NCBI GenBank assembly: GCA_003555025.1
Contig: PWHV01000035.1
Location: 1-64,000 of the forward strand
Direction: 5' to 3'
Length of the DNA: 64,000 bases
DNA from: Methanomassiliicoccaceae archaeon
GTDB taxonomy: Archaea > Thermoplasmatota > Thermoplasmata > Methanomassiliicoccales > Methanomethylophilaceae
The notes beneath the pieces were generated by a model. The model did no database searches. It saw only the letters and a program-made list of their open reading frames with translations, and had not been told where the DNA came from. How positions within the stretch are numbered: position 1 is the stretch's first letter; the number at the start of each line of letters is the position of its first letter. Below are positions 45,016 through 53,614 of this stretch, one piece after another. The position numbers were made by a program, and so were the translations under genes.

Positions 45016-46491
45016 CTACAGTCCGTGCTCTTCCTCTATCATGCCGGCCACGACTATGGATGCTATGATCACCATGGGAACGCCGATGCCGGGGTGGGTG
45101 TAAGCCCCGGTGTAATAGAGGTTTCCGGCCTTCTTGCTCCGATGCGCCGGCCTCCATACCGCGGTCTGCCTCAGGGTGTGAGCCAGGCCCAGGGAGGTCC
45201 CGCGCAGCGCGTTGTACCGGTCGCTGAAGTCATCGAGGGCGAAGATCCTCTTCGTCTCGATGTAAGGGCGGATGTCCTCGCCGATCTTGACCGCCAGGTC
45301 GTCCAATATCTTCTCGAGGAAGATTTCCCTCCGCTCCGGCGTGTCTTCGATGCCGGGAGCCAACGGGATCAGTATGAACAAGGTGTCGCAGCCTTCGGGG
45401 GCGGCGGTGCTGTCCGTCCGCGACGGCACGTTGACGTAGTACGAAGGGTTGTCAGGCCAATCGGCCTTCTTGGGGTTGAACAGCTTGTCGAAGCCATGCT
45501 CCCAATCATCGTCGAGGAACAGGGTGTGGTGGTCGAAGGCATCGAACTTCTTGTTCACGCCCACATAGGCCACCATCGCCGATGGGGCCAACACGCGCTT
45601 GTCCCAGTATTTTTGGCTGTAGGTCCTCAAATCTTCGGGGACCAGGTCGAGCTCGGAGTGGGCGTAATCGGCGTTCATGATTACCAGGTCGGCTTCTTGG
45701 ACTCCCGAGGGCGTCCTAACGCCCACCGCCTTGCCGTCATCGAAGAGCACCTCCTCCACCGGCTCGTTGAAGGCGAACTCGGCCCCATGCTCCATCGCCA
45801 AGCGGTATATGGAATCGGCCAACTTCCTCATGCCGCCCTCCGGGTAGAAGACGCCCATGGTGATGTCTATGTGCGACATCATGTGGTAGAACGCGGGGGT
45901 GTTCCCCGGGGCGCCGCCGAGGAAGCCGATGGAGTACTGCACCACCCTTCTGGCCTCTTGGCTGCTGAAGAACTTGCTCACGAACGATTCCATGTCCTGC
46001 AGGATCTTCAGCTTGCGCCCCTCCTTGAGGAGGCGGCGGTCGAACATGTCTCCCAGGGACTGGTAGTCCTTGTAGAGAAGCTCGTTGATCGCCAGGTTGT
46101 ACTTCTCCTCGGCCGATTCCAGATATGCCTTGAGCTTCTGCGAGCCGTTCTCCTCGAAGCTGTCGAACAGCCTGTAGTTCTCATCTATGTCCTTTCGGAT
46201 GTCCACGCTGCCCTTCTCGCCGAAGTATATCCGGTATGAGGGGTCAAGCTGCTTGAGCTCGAAGAAGTCCTCCGGGGTCTTGCCGAAGCGGGAGAAGAAG
46301 TCCTCGAATATGTCGGGCATCAGGTACCATGACGGCCCCATATCGAACGTGTAGCCTTTGTCCGAGTGCACGCTGGCCCTCCCGCCCGGCATCTCGTTCT
46401 TCTCGAAAACCTTCACCTGCGCGCCATTCTGGGCCAGCAACGCTGCCGCTGCCAGGCCGCCGAATCCGCTTCCCACCACAATGACCTTCAA
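45016..46491 (-). CDS. crtI: phytoene desaturase
   Basis: FAD-dependent desaturase that introduces the conjugated double bonds of lycopene from phytoene. Seen: the N-terminal FAD motif VIVVGSGFGGLAAAALLAQNGAQVKVFEKNE (GxGxxG), DMGPSWYLMPDIFEDFFSRFG, and the C-terminal NLYYTGAYTHPGIGVPMVIIAS. 491 residues as in bacterial-type CrtI. Starts at TTG with GGAGG a few bases upstream. First gene of crtI-crtB-ubiA. An AT-rich stretch just upstream is the likely promoter. Confidence 0.93.
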   Translation of the reverse strand: MKVIVVGSGFGGLAAAALLAQNGAQVKVFEKNEMPGGRASVHSDKGYTFDMGPSWYLMPDIFEDFFSRFGKTPEDFFELKQLDPSYRIYFGEKGSVDIRKDIDENYRLFDSFEENGSQKLKAYLESAEEKYNLAINELLYKDYQSLGDMFDRRLLKEGRKLKILQDMESFVSKFFSSQEARRVVQYSIGFLGGAPGNTPAFYHMMSHIDITMGVFYPEGGMRKLADSIYRLAMEHGAEFAFNEPVEEVLFDDGKAVGVRTPSGVQEADLVIMNADYAHSELDLVPEDLRTYSQKYWDKRVLAPSAMVAYVGVNKKFDAFDHHTLFLDDDWEHGFDKLFNPKKADWPDNPSYYVNVPSRTDSTAAPEGCDTLFILIPLAPGIEDTPERREIFLEKILDDLAVKIGEDIRPYIETKRIFALDDFSDRYNALRGTSLGLAHTLRQTAVWRPAHRSKKAGNLYYTGAYTHPGIGVPMVIIASIVVAGMIEEEHGL

Positions 46492-47409
46492 CCCATTCCT
46501 CCCAGTGTTATCATAACGTTCAATGACGTAATTATCAAAGTACTTATGGTTTTTATAATGTTTGCGCAGAACAATTCTTGATTAAAAGTATAAAGTATAT
46601 ATACGGTCATATACGACGAAGAGCGAAATGGAATACGGCGGAATGTTTTTTTTATACGAAATTGAAAAAAATAACCTGAGCTTAAGGGGCGCCGCGGAGC
46701 CTGGACGTCCTAAGGTGGACAACTACGACAACTCTATGGAACGCGTTCTATCGCTGCGCATCAATATCATTGATCTTTAGTAGATGGACAACTGAGGGGA
46801 GAGATGCCGCGTTCGCTCGGCGGGGATGATGTTCGCCGATGCGAAGCTCAAGCGAAGCATCACCGTCGACAGTAGATTATTTGTATCATTCCACACGGCG
46901 CACAAAGCGTTCTGGAACGCAATATTGGTGCACAGCTGCTCGCTGGGATCGGACGAGGACGCGCTCCTGTTCATAATACTGCACGGGAGTCCCATCTGGC
47001 GACTCCGCAGCACAGCCGCCGGTTGCGCTGGCTTGCGGTGCCCGTTCTGTCGTTCTACGCGGCGGACAGTTTCGGATGTTCATTGGGATGGTAGGAAACT
47101 CGCTCCATTCGCCGCCCGGGGCGCCGTCCTGTCGCGCTCGAAGGACCGGCCGGGGGAGGGCAGGGTGCGGGCCCATCCCAGGCGGCGGACATGTTGGGAC
47201 CCTTGCATGGGGCGGAGGACGTCGCCGGCACCGCTTTGGCGCCGCGCAGGCCGTGGGCGGCGGTCGGCAGGGCTCCCGGCCGGATCAGGCGCCTTCCCGG
47301 CCACCATCCTCCGACCCGCGAAAGGGTCGCGCTCATAGAAGAAGGGGCGCTGGGGCGGCAGCCCCCGGGCCTAGGAAAACCGTTTAAAACCGGCGGTATA
47401 TGCTAGGGC
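46492..47409. other. gene-poor region between the carotenoid operon and small membrane proteins
   Basis: No convincing protein gene. About 46500-46700 is unusually AT-rich (several TATATA elements, e.g. near 46592-46606, and runs of T and A near 46643-46670), then GC-rich from about 46690. The longest frames in this stretch (up to 170 codons) have no family resemblance and look like GC-driven chance. The right part has strong potential for RNA structure, listed separately. Confidence 0.5.
47111..47359. other. GC-rich segment with long-range complementary ends, possible structured RNA
   Basis: Seen: GCCGCCC (47111-47117) with GGGCGGC (47353-47359) and GCGCC (47121-47125) with GGCGC (47346-47350) form matching outer helices enclosing about 230 bases. 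An inner hairpin CGACCC-GCGAAA-GGGTCG lies near 47310-47330. I compared it mentally with archaeal SRP RNA and RNase P RNA and did not find their conserved motifs. It could also be coincidence in very GC-rich DNA, or an undescribed RNA. Confidence 0.3.
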
Positions 47410-47760
47410 ATGCTCGGTTCCGTACTCGCCATCCTCTCAGGCCTCGTTCTGCTCACGGGGTTCATGCACACGCTGCCCTCGCTGGGCCCGCTGCTCGACA
47501 GGATAGGCCTGATGCTCTCCCGGTTCAAAGCGGTCATCGGCATCATCGCCTTTGTCCTCGGCCTCATGGGCCTCATAGAGGCCCTCAACCTCCTCAACAT
47601 AATGCTGGTTATCGCCGGTCTCATGCTCCTCACCGACTATCTAGAGGGTCTTCCGTCCATCGGCTCCGGCCTGGACCGGATGGTCAAGGGGCTCTACACC
47701 GCCCAGGGCGCCATCGGCGTGCTCACTCTGTTGGTGGGGATGCTGTCGCTCATCGCATGA
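47410..47760 (+). CDS. internally repeated small membrane protein 1
   Basis: 116 residues with about four hydrophobic helices formed by two repeats of about 50 residues: the first has GLVLLTGFMHTLPSLGPLLDR, the second GLMLLTDYLEGLPSIGSGLDR, each followed by an AxIGxxxxxxGxxxLI helix. TTTAAAA (47383-47389) is 24 bases before the ATG, so translation may be leaderless. Near-copy of the next gene. No family recognised; probably a repeat-built channel, scaffold or stress protein. Confidence 0.7.
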   Translation: MLGSVLAILSGLVLLTGFMHTLPSLGPLLDRIGLMLSRFKAVIGIIAFVLGLMGLIEALNLLNIMLVIAGLMLLTDYLEGLPSIGSGLDRMVKGLYTAQGAIGVLTLLVGMLSLIA

Positions 47761-47838
47761 GAGTCCGCGGCTGCGGTATCGTGGTATGCGGCGTCCGGTG
47801 GAATCGTTTATATAGGTGCCATCGACCTTGAATCAAAC

Positions 47839-48183
47839 ATGTTGTCGGTAACGGTGGCGATCCTGGCCGGCCTGGTGCTGCTGACGGGAGTGATGTCAGC
47901 GGTGCCGGCGCTGGGCGGATACCTGGAGAGGATCGGACAGTTCTTGACCGGATTCAAGGCGATAATAGGGGTCATCGCTCTCATACTGGGGGTGATAGGC
48001 GTCATCGGGTCGGTGTCCCTGCTGAACGTGATGCTCATCATCGCGGGGCTGGTGCTCCTCATCGAGCTCCTGCCCATGATACCCGGCGTGGGCAACGCGC
48101 TGGAGAAGTTCGCCCGTTGGCTCTCCACCGGACAGGTGATCATCGGCGTGATAACGATCATCGTGGCGTTGCTATCCCTTTGA
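47839..48183 (+). CDS. internally repeated small membrane protein 2
   Basis: 114 residues, paralogue of the preceding gene with the same two-repeat, four-helix plan (GLVLLTGVMSAVPALGGYLERIG; GLVLLIELLPMIPGVGNALEKF). TTTATATA (47807-47814) lies 28 bases before the ATG, so it also has its own promoter and probably no leader. The duplicate pair and internal duplication together mean four repeats in a row along the DNA. Function unknown; the conservation of the repeat shape suggests an oligomeric membrane assembly. Confidence 0.7.
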   Translation: MLSVTVAILAGLVLLTGVMSAVPALGGYLERIGQFLTGFKAIIGVIALILGVIGVIGSVSLLNVMLIIAGLVLLIELLPMIPGVGNALEKFARWLSTGQVIIGVITIIVALLSL

Positions 48184-48268
48184 TGTCTCCCGGTCTAGCA
48201 GAAACCCCTTGCCGTGCCTTAATCACGGGCCCAGGCGGACCGACGCCTAGCCGTTGGCAGTCCAGCGA

Positions 48269-48355
48269 TGGTGCGGGGGAAGGGATTTGAACCCTCGGAC
48301 CACTAAGGACAGGATCCTAAGTCCTGCGCCGTTGGCCAGGCTTGGCTACCCCCGC
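48269..48355 (-). tRNA. tRNA-Leu (anticodon UAG)
   Basis: A class II tRNA of 84 bases plus encoded CCA. Acceptor GCGGGGG pairs with CCCCCGC; the anticodon stem CAGGA/TCCTG encloses CTTAGGA with anticodon UAG (reads CUN leucine codons); the long variable arm is TCCTTAGTGGTCC-like; the T arm contains GGTTCAAATCC. The discriminator A is followed by CCA in the DNA. No intron seen. Confidence 0.95.
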
Positions 48356-48379
48356 TTTTGGCGGAACAAAGCTTTCTGA

Positions 48380-48826
48380 TTAATCAACTTTATCTTCGCT
48401 GAACAGGCCCTGCAGGAAAAGACGGGTCTTGAGCATCGCCTCGGTCCTGTCCACCGGATGGGTCTCCACCTTTCCGCTCACCTTGAAAACGTCACCATGC
48501 TGGGCGAGCTCCCATTTGCCTTGGACCGCCGCCTGCTTGTCGAAACGCAGGTAGATGCCGTTCTCGTCGTCGACGCGCTCATCCAACTCGGCGAGCATCG
48601 CCTTGACGGCTTCAGCGCCCATCTTGCGGAAGAGCTTCCGGTGCTCCTTATCGCTCTTGAGCTCCGCCTCGAACATCAGCAGGGGGTTCCCGTGATGGCC
48701 TTCGCTCTCGGTGTACTCCACCCTCTCCTCGCCGCAGAGGTCCTCCATGATGTCCGACAGCAGGTCCTCGTCCTCGGTGGCGTTGCACAGCACCCGCACC
48801 CTCAGGTAATGGAAAGTCTTGGCCAT
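48380..48826 (-). CDS. archaeal RNA-binding protein, DUF54-like
   Basis: 148-residue protein resembling the PF01877 RNA-binding family of archaea. Seen: FHYLRVRVLCNATEDEDLL at the start, then YTESEGHHGNPLLMFEAELK, the central strand-turn pattern, and IYLRFDKQAAVQGKWEL near the end. Members are small, highly conserved in archaea and act with unknown RNAs. It directly follows a tRNA gene on the same strand but is separated from it by about 25 bases. The family call is good; the role is not established. Confidence 0.75.
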   Translation of the reverse strand: MAKTFHYLRVRVLCNATEDEDLLSDIMEDLCGEERVEYTESEGHHGNPLLMFEAELKSDKEHRKLFRKMGAEAVKAMLAELDERVDDENGIYLRFDKQAAVQGKWELAQHGDVFKVSGKVETHPVDRTEAMLKTRLFLQGLFSEDKVD

Positions 48827-48995
48827 GGGCTCCCTCCCGGTCTAGCGCTTCGTCGGTGATAAATATTGCCTCGGTCGCCTGTCGTAAACGATTAAAACGG
48901 TAAGCGGCTTTACCCTTCGATGCGATGCGTTGACACGGCCACCGGCGCGCAGCAGGCCTGGGCGCTCGCAGGGAGGGATTGATCTGGAGAAGCTA

Positions 48996-50795
48996 TTGGA
49001 CGATTCAGGAAGCCTGCTGGTGTTGGGCAACGAGGCGATAGTCAGGGGCTGCATCGAGTCCGGCGTGGCGTTCGCCTCCACCTATCCGGGCACGCCGTCC
49101 TCGGAGATAGGTAACACGCTGCAGAGGATAGCCCACAAGGCGGGCATGTATTTCGAGTTCTCCACCAACGAGAAGGTGGCGGCGGAGGTCGCCGCCGCGG
49201 CCGCCGCCTCGGGTGTGAGATCGCTGGCGTTCATGAAGCACGTCGGCGTCAACGTCGCCGCCGATGCGATAATGACGCTGGCGGCCACTGGTGTCGACGG
49301 GGGCATGGTCATACTCACTGCCGACGACCCCTCCGCCCATAGCTCGCAGAACGAGCAGGACAACCGGTACTACTCCCTGCTGTCGCTGTTGCCGATGTTC
49401 GAGCCTTCGACGCCGGCGGAGGCCAAGGAGATGATAAAAGAGGCCTTCAAGACCTCCGAGGAGCTGCGCTCCCCGGTCCTTTTCCGCACCACCACCCGGG
49501 TCAACCATGCCCGCGGCGTTATAGAGCTGATGCCCCGCGAGGCCGAGCCCGGGGGAGGCGGCTTCGTCAAGGACCCGTTGCGCTACGTGAACATCCCCGC
49601 CGTGGCCCGGATGAACCGGGTCAAGCAGCTCGAGCGTCAACAGGCAGCCCTCCAGCTCGCCGAGGCCTCGGACCTGAACGTCGTCGAGGGGAACGGGGGC
49701 GTTGGAGTGGTGACCGCCGGCGTGGCCTACACCTACGTCAAAGAATGGATGGAGGACGTCTCCATCCTCAAGCTGGGGATGAGCGCGCCCCTTCCCGAGA
49801 AGAAGGTGGCGGACTTCATCAGGGATAAGGACCTGGTCCTGGTGGTGGAAGAGCTCGAGCCATTCCTCGAGGACCAGGTGCTGCGCGTCGCCCGCCAGCA
49901 CGGCATCGGGACCCCGGTCTTCGGCAAGAGGACCGGCCACATGCCGCGGGCCTTCGAGTACGACCCCGATGTCATCTCCCGTAACGGCGTGGTGCCGGTG
50001 CGCGGCGGGCCCGAGCCATTGAAGGCTCCGGACATGGCCCTGCCCACCCGCCCGCCGATGCTCTGCGCCGGCTGTCCTCACCGCGGGACATACTACGCGG
50101 CGAAGAAGGCGGTGGGCAAGGAGGGCGCCATCTACTCGTCGGACATCGGATGCTACACCCTGGGGATGCAGCCCCCGTTCCAATGCGCCGACTTCCTCCT
50201 CTGCATGGGCGGCTCGGTGGGCGCCGCCTGCGGCTTCGCCGCCGTCAACGAGCAGAAGGTGGTGGCCTTCATCGGCGACTCCACCTTCTTCCACACCGGC
50301 GTCCCGCCGCTGATGAACGCCACCTTCAACGGGCACAAGTTCGTCCTCGTCATAGTGGACAACCGCACCACCGCCATGACCGGCCACCAGCCGCATCCGG
50401 GCACCGGGCGCAGCCACGGCGGCCGGGATACCAACCCTCTGCCCATCGAACCATTGGTCCGGGCCTGCGGGGTGGAGCACGTGGTGACGGTCGACCCGCT
50501 GGACGTAAAGGCGGCACACAAGGCGATGAAGGAGGCGTTGGACCATGACGGCATGGCGGTCGTCGTGTCCCAGAGCCCCTGCCCTCTGGAACTGAAGAAG
50601 CGCAGGGTCCTGGAGACCTCCACCTATGCTGTGGACCAAGAGAAGTGTGTGCAATGCCACCATTGCGTGGAGGCCCTCGCCTGCACCGCGTTCTACCGCG
50701 AGGGCGAGAATGTGATGATCGATGCTGACCTCTGCATAGGATGCGGCGTCTGCGCCAAGGTTTGCCCCCGCGGGGCGATGGAGGTGCTGGAATGA
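48996..50795 (+). CDS. iorA: indolepyruvate:ferredoxin oxidoreductase, alpha subunit
   Basis: Oxidatively decarboxylates aryl pyruvates to acyl-CoA with ferredoxin as acceptor; needed for aromatic amino acid breakdown and synthesis. Seen: GNEAIVRGCIESGVAFASTYPGTP at the N terminus, TPP site with IGDSTFFHTGVPPLMNATFN, and C-terminal ferredoxin-like cysteines CVQCHHCVEALAC and CIGCGVCAKVCPRGAM. 599 residues from the TTG with GGAG upstream; upstream codons look non-coding and a TTG 22 codons earlier is the alternative. Translationally coupled to iorB. Confidence 0.92.
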   Translation: MDDSGSLLVLGNEAIVRGCIESGVAFASTYPGTPSSEIGNTLQRIAHKAGMYFEFSTNEKVAAEVAAAAAASGVRSLAFMKHVGVNVAADAIMTLAATGVDGGMVILTADDPSAHSSQNEQDNRYYSLLSLLPMFEPSTPAEAKEMIKEAFKTSEELRSPVLFRTTTRVNHARGVIELMPREAEPGGGGFVKDPLRYVNIPAVARMNRVKQLERQQAALQLAEASDLNVVEGNGGVGVVTAGVAYTYVKEWMEDVSILKLGMSAPLPEKKVADFIRDKDLVLVVEELEPFLEDQVLRVARQHGIGTPVFGKRTGHMPRAFEYDPDVISRNGVVPVRGGPEPLKAPDMALPTRPPMLCAGCPHRGTYYAAKKAVGKEGAIYSSDIGCYTLGMQPPFQCADFLLCMGGSVGAACGFAAVNEQKVVAFIGDSTFFHTGVPPLMNATFNGHKFVLVIVDNRTTAMTGHQPHPGTGRSHGGRDTNPLPIEPLVRACGVEHVVTVDPLDVKAAHKAMKEALDHDGMAVVVSQSPCPLELKKRRVLETSTYAVDQEKCVQCHHCVEALACTAFYREGENVMIDADLCIGCGVCAKVCPRGAMEVLE

Positions 50796-51388
50796 GGTAC
50801 TGCGTCCAGATAGCCGGCGTCGGCGGGCAAGGGGTGCTGCTGGCATCCAATGTGCTCGGCCACGCGGCCATGCGGGCCGGCCACCGGCTGGCGATGAGCG
50901 AGGTCCACGGCATGGCGCAGAGAGGCGGCAGCGTGCTGTCCACACTGCGCTTCGGGGACGAGGCGGTCAGCCCATTGGAGGCCTCGGGGCAGGCCGACCT
51001 GCTGCTGGGGTTCGAGCCGGTAGAGACCTACCGCATGCTGCATCTCGCCAACGAGGGCACGCACATAGTGATGAACCTGCAGCCCACGGTGCCGGTGAAG
51101 GTGTCGATGGGCATGGAGCGGTACCCGGACGTCGACGAGCTGGTGGGCAACATCAGGAGCGTCACCGACCGCCTGATGACCCTCAACGCCACCGAGCTGG
51201 CGGTGGAGGCGGGCAAGGCGGTCGCGGCCAACGCCGCCCTCATCGGCGCAGTGGCCGGGACGGAAGGCTTCCCCCTCGACCGCGAGCTTTTGGAGGAGAC
51301 GCTGCTCGACACCGTGCCGGAACGCTTCAAGGACATCAACTCCAAGGCCTTCCAGCTGGGGTACGAGCGGGTGCGGCGGAAGCTGTGA
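50792..51388 (+). CDS. iorB: indolepyruvate:ferredoxin oxidoreductase, beta subunit
   Basis: Gamma/beta-type subunit of the Ior enzyme, 198 residues. Seen: VQIAGVGGQGVLLASNVLGHAAMRAGH (the conserved GxGGQG pocket) and SEVHGMAQRGGSVLSTLRFG, which are diagnostic for the oxoacid oxidoreductase gamma domain. Starts as ATGA overlapping the iorA stop. Ends immediately before the convergent NAD-kinase-like gene. Confidence 0.95.
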   Translation: MRYCVQIAGVGGQGVLLASNVLGHAAMRAGHRLAMSEVHGMAQRGGSVLSTLRFGDEAVSPLEASGQADLLLGFEPVETYRMLHLANEGTHIVMNLQPTVPVKVSMGMERYPDVDELVGNIRSVTDRLMTLNATELAVEAGKAVAANAALIGAVAGTEGFPLDRELLEETLLDTVPERFKDINSKAFQLGYERVRRKL

Positions 51389-52477
51389 TCAAAGCACTTC
51401 CACGATCTTCTCCCGACCGTAGCCGACGATGACGCGGCGGCGGCCGCGCAGCTCCTGGTCTAGCCGCGGGTTTCCGCTGTCCACACGCAGGTGGCGCACG
51501 CGGTCGAGCTTGGACGGGGTGCAGACGATCATCAGGCTGTCCGTACCGGCGCGCTCGATCATCGATGGGGTTAGCTGCTGGCTCCCCCTGCCAAGGAAGA
51601 AGCCCTGCCCGCCGATCACCCCCAGGATGATGGCGCAGCGGCCATGCTCCTCCAGGAGCTCCATAATCTCCTGGGAGCACAGGTCCTTGGCTGTCACCTT
51701 CCCATCGATAACGGCGTCGAAACCCAGTATGGAGTGCTGCAGGCCCAAGACCTCCATGCACGCCTTGGCGGTGCTGCCCGGCCCGACGATATGCAACAGG
51801 CCCGGACTCATGCCGTCGGCGATGTGCTGCCCTATCTCCTCGCGTTGCTCCCAATCCTCTCCCGAGGATGGCCCTTTGGACCCGGGCATGAGGGTGTCGT
51901 CAGCGAGGCTGCGCAGATAGCCGTGCAACTTCACGTCCAAAGAGCCGACGCGGAAGGCGTCCTCGTTTATGTCCATCACCTCCGCCTCCGTCTCGGCGCT
52001 GTTTCCATCCACGAAAGCGCGCAGCAGCTCGCCGGCGGCCTCGGGGCTCGCGGCGAAGACCGCCGAATGCATCTTCACCCCCGCGGGCACTCCGAGTACG
52101 GGCAACCCGCCCCCCACCGCCTCCATTATGTCGCGGGCGGTGCCGTCCCCGCCGCTGAAGAACAGCAGGTCGGCGAGCCCCTTCATCATCTCCCCCGCCT
52201 GGCGGGTGTCCTCCGGGCCTCCCGCCGTTCCAAAGCTTAGGTCGTGGTGCTCCAGGCCCATATCATGCAGCAGCTCGGAGCCCATTTCCCCGGGGGCGGC
52301 GATGAGGTCGATGCCCTTGAGGGCGGCGACATTCAGCGCCCGCCTCATCCGCTCCGCGGAAACGGGTGCGGCGCCGAGCTCACGGGCGCGGCACAGGGTC
52401 TCCTCTCCATCAGTGCCTTTGAGCCCCACCGCTCCTCCCATGCCCGCTACGGGGTTGATCAGAACGCCCACCCTCAT
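51389..52477 (-). CDS. ATP-NAD kinase-family protein, AcoX-like
   Basis: 362 residues with a NAD-kinase-like fold: N-terminal GVLINPVAGMGGAVGLKG, the ATP-binding core LLFFSGGDGTARDIMEAVG, and GVPAGVKMHSAVFA. AcoX-type proteins lie in acetoin or methylglyoxal-related clusters; their substrate is not certain. The N-terminal half is an extra domain compared with true NAD kinase. It sits beside iorB in the convergent direction; no other link is seen. Confidence 0.8.
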   Translation of the reverse strand: MRVGVLINPVAGMGGAVGLKGTDGEETLCRARELGAAPVSAERMRRALNVAALKGIDLIAAPGEMGSELLHDMGLEHHDLSFGTAGGPEDTRQAGEMMKGLADLLFFSGGDGTARDIMEAVGGGLPVLGVPAGVKMHSAVFAASPEAAGELLRAFVDGNSAETEAEVMDINEDAFRVGSLDVKLHGYLRSLADDTLMPGSKGPSSGEDWEQREEIGQHIADGMSPGLLHIVGPGSTAKACMEVLGLQHSILGFDAVIDGKVTAKDLCSQEIMELLEEHGRCAIILGVIGGQGFFLGRGSQQLTPSMIERAGTDSLMIVCTPSKLDRVRHLRVDSGNPRLDQELRGRRRVIVGYGREKIVEVL

Positions 52478-52516
52478 GACGCGGTCAATGGTCCGAGAGT
52501 CCTATAACATTATGGA

Positions 52517-52542
52517 AAAAAAAGGGGGCTAGGCCCCCCCCG
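52517..52542 (-). terminator. hairpin/U-tract terminator of the FtsZ-like operon
   Basis: On the minus strand GGGGGC-CTA-GCCCCC forms a strong stem followed by eight T. It lies about 30 bases beyond the stop of the FtsZ-like gene. In archaea the U-tract is the main signal. Confidence 0.7.
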
Positions 52543-52571
52543 GAACGGTCCGTGTCCGAAAAGAACGGAGG

Positions 52572-53291
52572 TCAAAGGAAGTGCATGCGGACTGTGTCGG
52601 TGCCGACTGCGGACCATTCCTCGTAAGAGTCGCCGACATCCAGATCGAGCTCGGCGAGATGCTCCAGGAAGGCCTCGGTGACCTTCCTCTTGCTCTTGTT
52701 TATATAATCGTGTATCCCGGCGTTCGCCATGGAGAAGGCCTCCTTCATCCCGGCGTCCGGGGCCTGTTCCAGTATCAGGTCGTTTTCCACCACGGTGGTA
52801 AGGGGCGCGACCGCCCTCAGCCGCCGCAGGCCATCCCTGGCGACCTGCCTCCTCCTTCCCTCGAATGAGAATGGGTTGATCGCTATGGCGAACGTTATGA
52901 TCTCCATGCGGCGGGATATCTCGGCCACCACGGGGGCGGCGCCGGTGCCGGTGCCTCCGCCCATGCCAGCGACGATGAACACTATGTCATGTCCGCCGAC
53001 GGCCTCCTCTATCTCGTCCGTATGGGTGAGCGCGCAGGACCTGCCCAGGTCATGGTCGCCGTCGGTCCCTTCACCGCCGGTGACCTTGGGGCAGAGGCAG
53101 ATTCTCCTGTGCGCTCCCGTCCCGAGCAGGGCCTCACGGTCGGTGTTTATCGCGACCGTCTCGAAGCCCGCTCCGCTCCAGTATATGTGGTCTATTGCCT
53201 TGCATCCGGCTCCGCCGACCCCGATAACAGCCACCCTTGGCTCTATGTTGATCGTCCAGTCGGTTGAACCGCTTTCCATTGTTTCATTCAT
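52572..53291 (-). CDS. short FtsZ-like tubulin-superfamily GTPase
   Basis: FtsZ polymerises with GTP at the division site. Seen: AVIGVGGAGCKAID near the N terminus, tubulin signature GGGTGTGAAP (about 109-118), PFSFEGRRRQVARDGLRRLR, and a final ELDLDVGDSYEEW that resembles the T7 catalytic loop NxDxxD. The protein ends about 15 residues later at 239, so the C-terminal subdomain (about 110-150 residues) of FtsZ is missing. Start ATG preceded by GGAGGGG. It cannot be a complete FtsZ; likely a regulatory or specialised GTPase. Last gene of an operon with a 52-residue protein and an RHH regulator. Confidence 0.8.
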   Translation of the reverse strand: MNETMESGSTDWTINIEPRVAVIGVGGAGCKAIDHIYWSGAGFETVAINTDREALLGTGAHRRICLCPKVTGGEGTDGDHDLGRSCALTHTDEIEEAVGGHDIVFIVAGMGGGTGTGAAPVVAEISRRMEIITFAIAINPFSFEGRRRQVARDGLRRLRAVAPLTTVVENDLILEQAPDAGMKEAFSMANAGIHDYINKSKRKVTEAFLEHLAELDLDVGDSYEEWSAVGTDTVRMHFL

Positions 53292-53368
53292 CGCATCCCC
53301 TCCTTGCCGCTGAAGGGTCCAGGGCCATAGGCCCTGTTGCATCCCAGCCCCTTCTCGCGGCCTTGTTT

Positions 53369-53527
53369 CTAGACCGTTCTCCGCTCCTCCACGGCCTCCA
53401 TCAGCCTTATCGAGGCCAGGGTCAGCTCCACGATGCGCTGGTCGATCACTGGATCGTCGTACATCTCGGCGGAGCTCCTCAGCGCCTCGAGCGCCTTCCG
53501 GTGGCTTTCCAGGAGTTCTTCGTCCAT
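53369..53527 (-). CDS. 52-residue charged helical protein between RHH and FtsZ-like genes
   Basis: Encoded between the RHH regulator and the FtsZ-like GTPase on the same strand. It is almost entirely helical with alternating charges (MDEELLESHRKALEAL; DDPVIDQRIVELTLASIRLMEAVEERR) and no Cys. GAGGAG lies about 11 bases before the ATG. Gene spacing (about 87 bases before, 77 after) and identical direction point to one transcript. Function unknown; a partner of the FtsZ-like protein is a reasonable idea. Confidence 0.6.
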   Translation of the reverse strand: MDEELLESHRKALEALRSSAEMYDDPVIDQRIVELTLASIRLMEAVEERRTV

Positions 53528-53614
53528 TCGGTCCCGCTCCTCAGGCCGGCGGGGTGGGGCCGAAGCCCCTGCATCCCTGCTCCCCGGTCGGCCCTGTTCG
53601 TTTCATACCGTACC

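Noticed and set aside
45016-45018. pyrrolysine readthrough of TAG at the crtI stop
   Set aside because: The reading frame past the TAG runs into crtB's SD and has no continuation of the protein family; crtI is already full length.
46826-47338. 170-codon frame in the gene-poor stretch
   Set aside because: Arg/Gly/Pro-rich composition typical of chance frames in GC-rich DNA; no SD, promoter or motif.
46690-47400. SRP RNA or RNase P RNA
   Set aside because: Neither the SRP GNAR/helix-8 pattern nor the RNase P conserved GAGGAAAGTCC/ACAGAA pairs is present; only generic complementarity remains.
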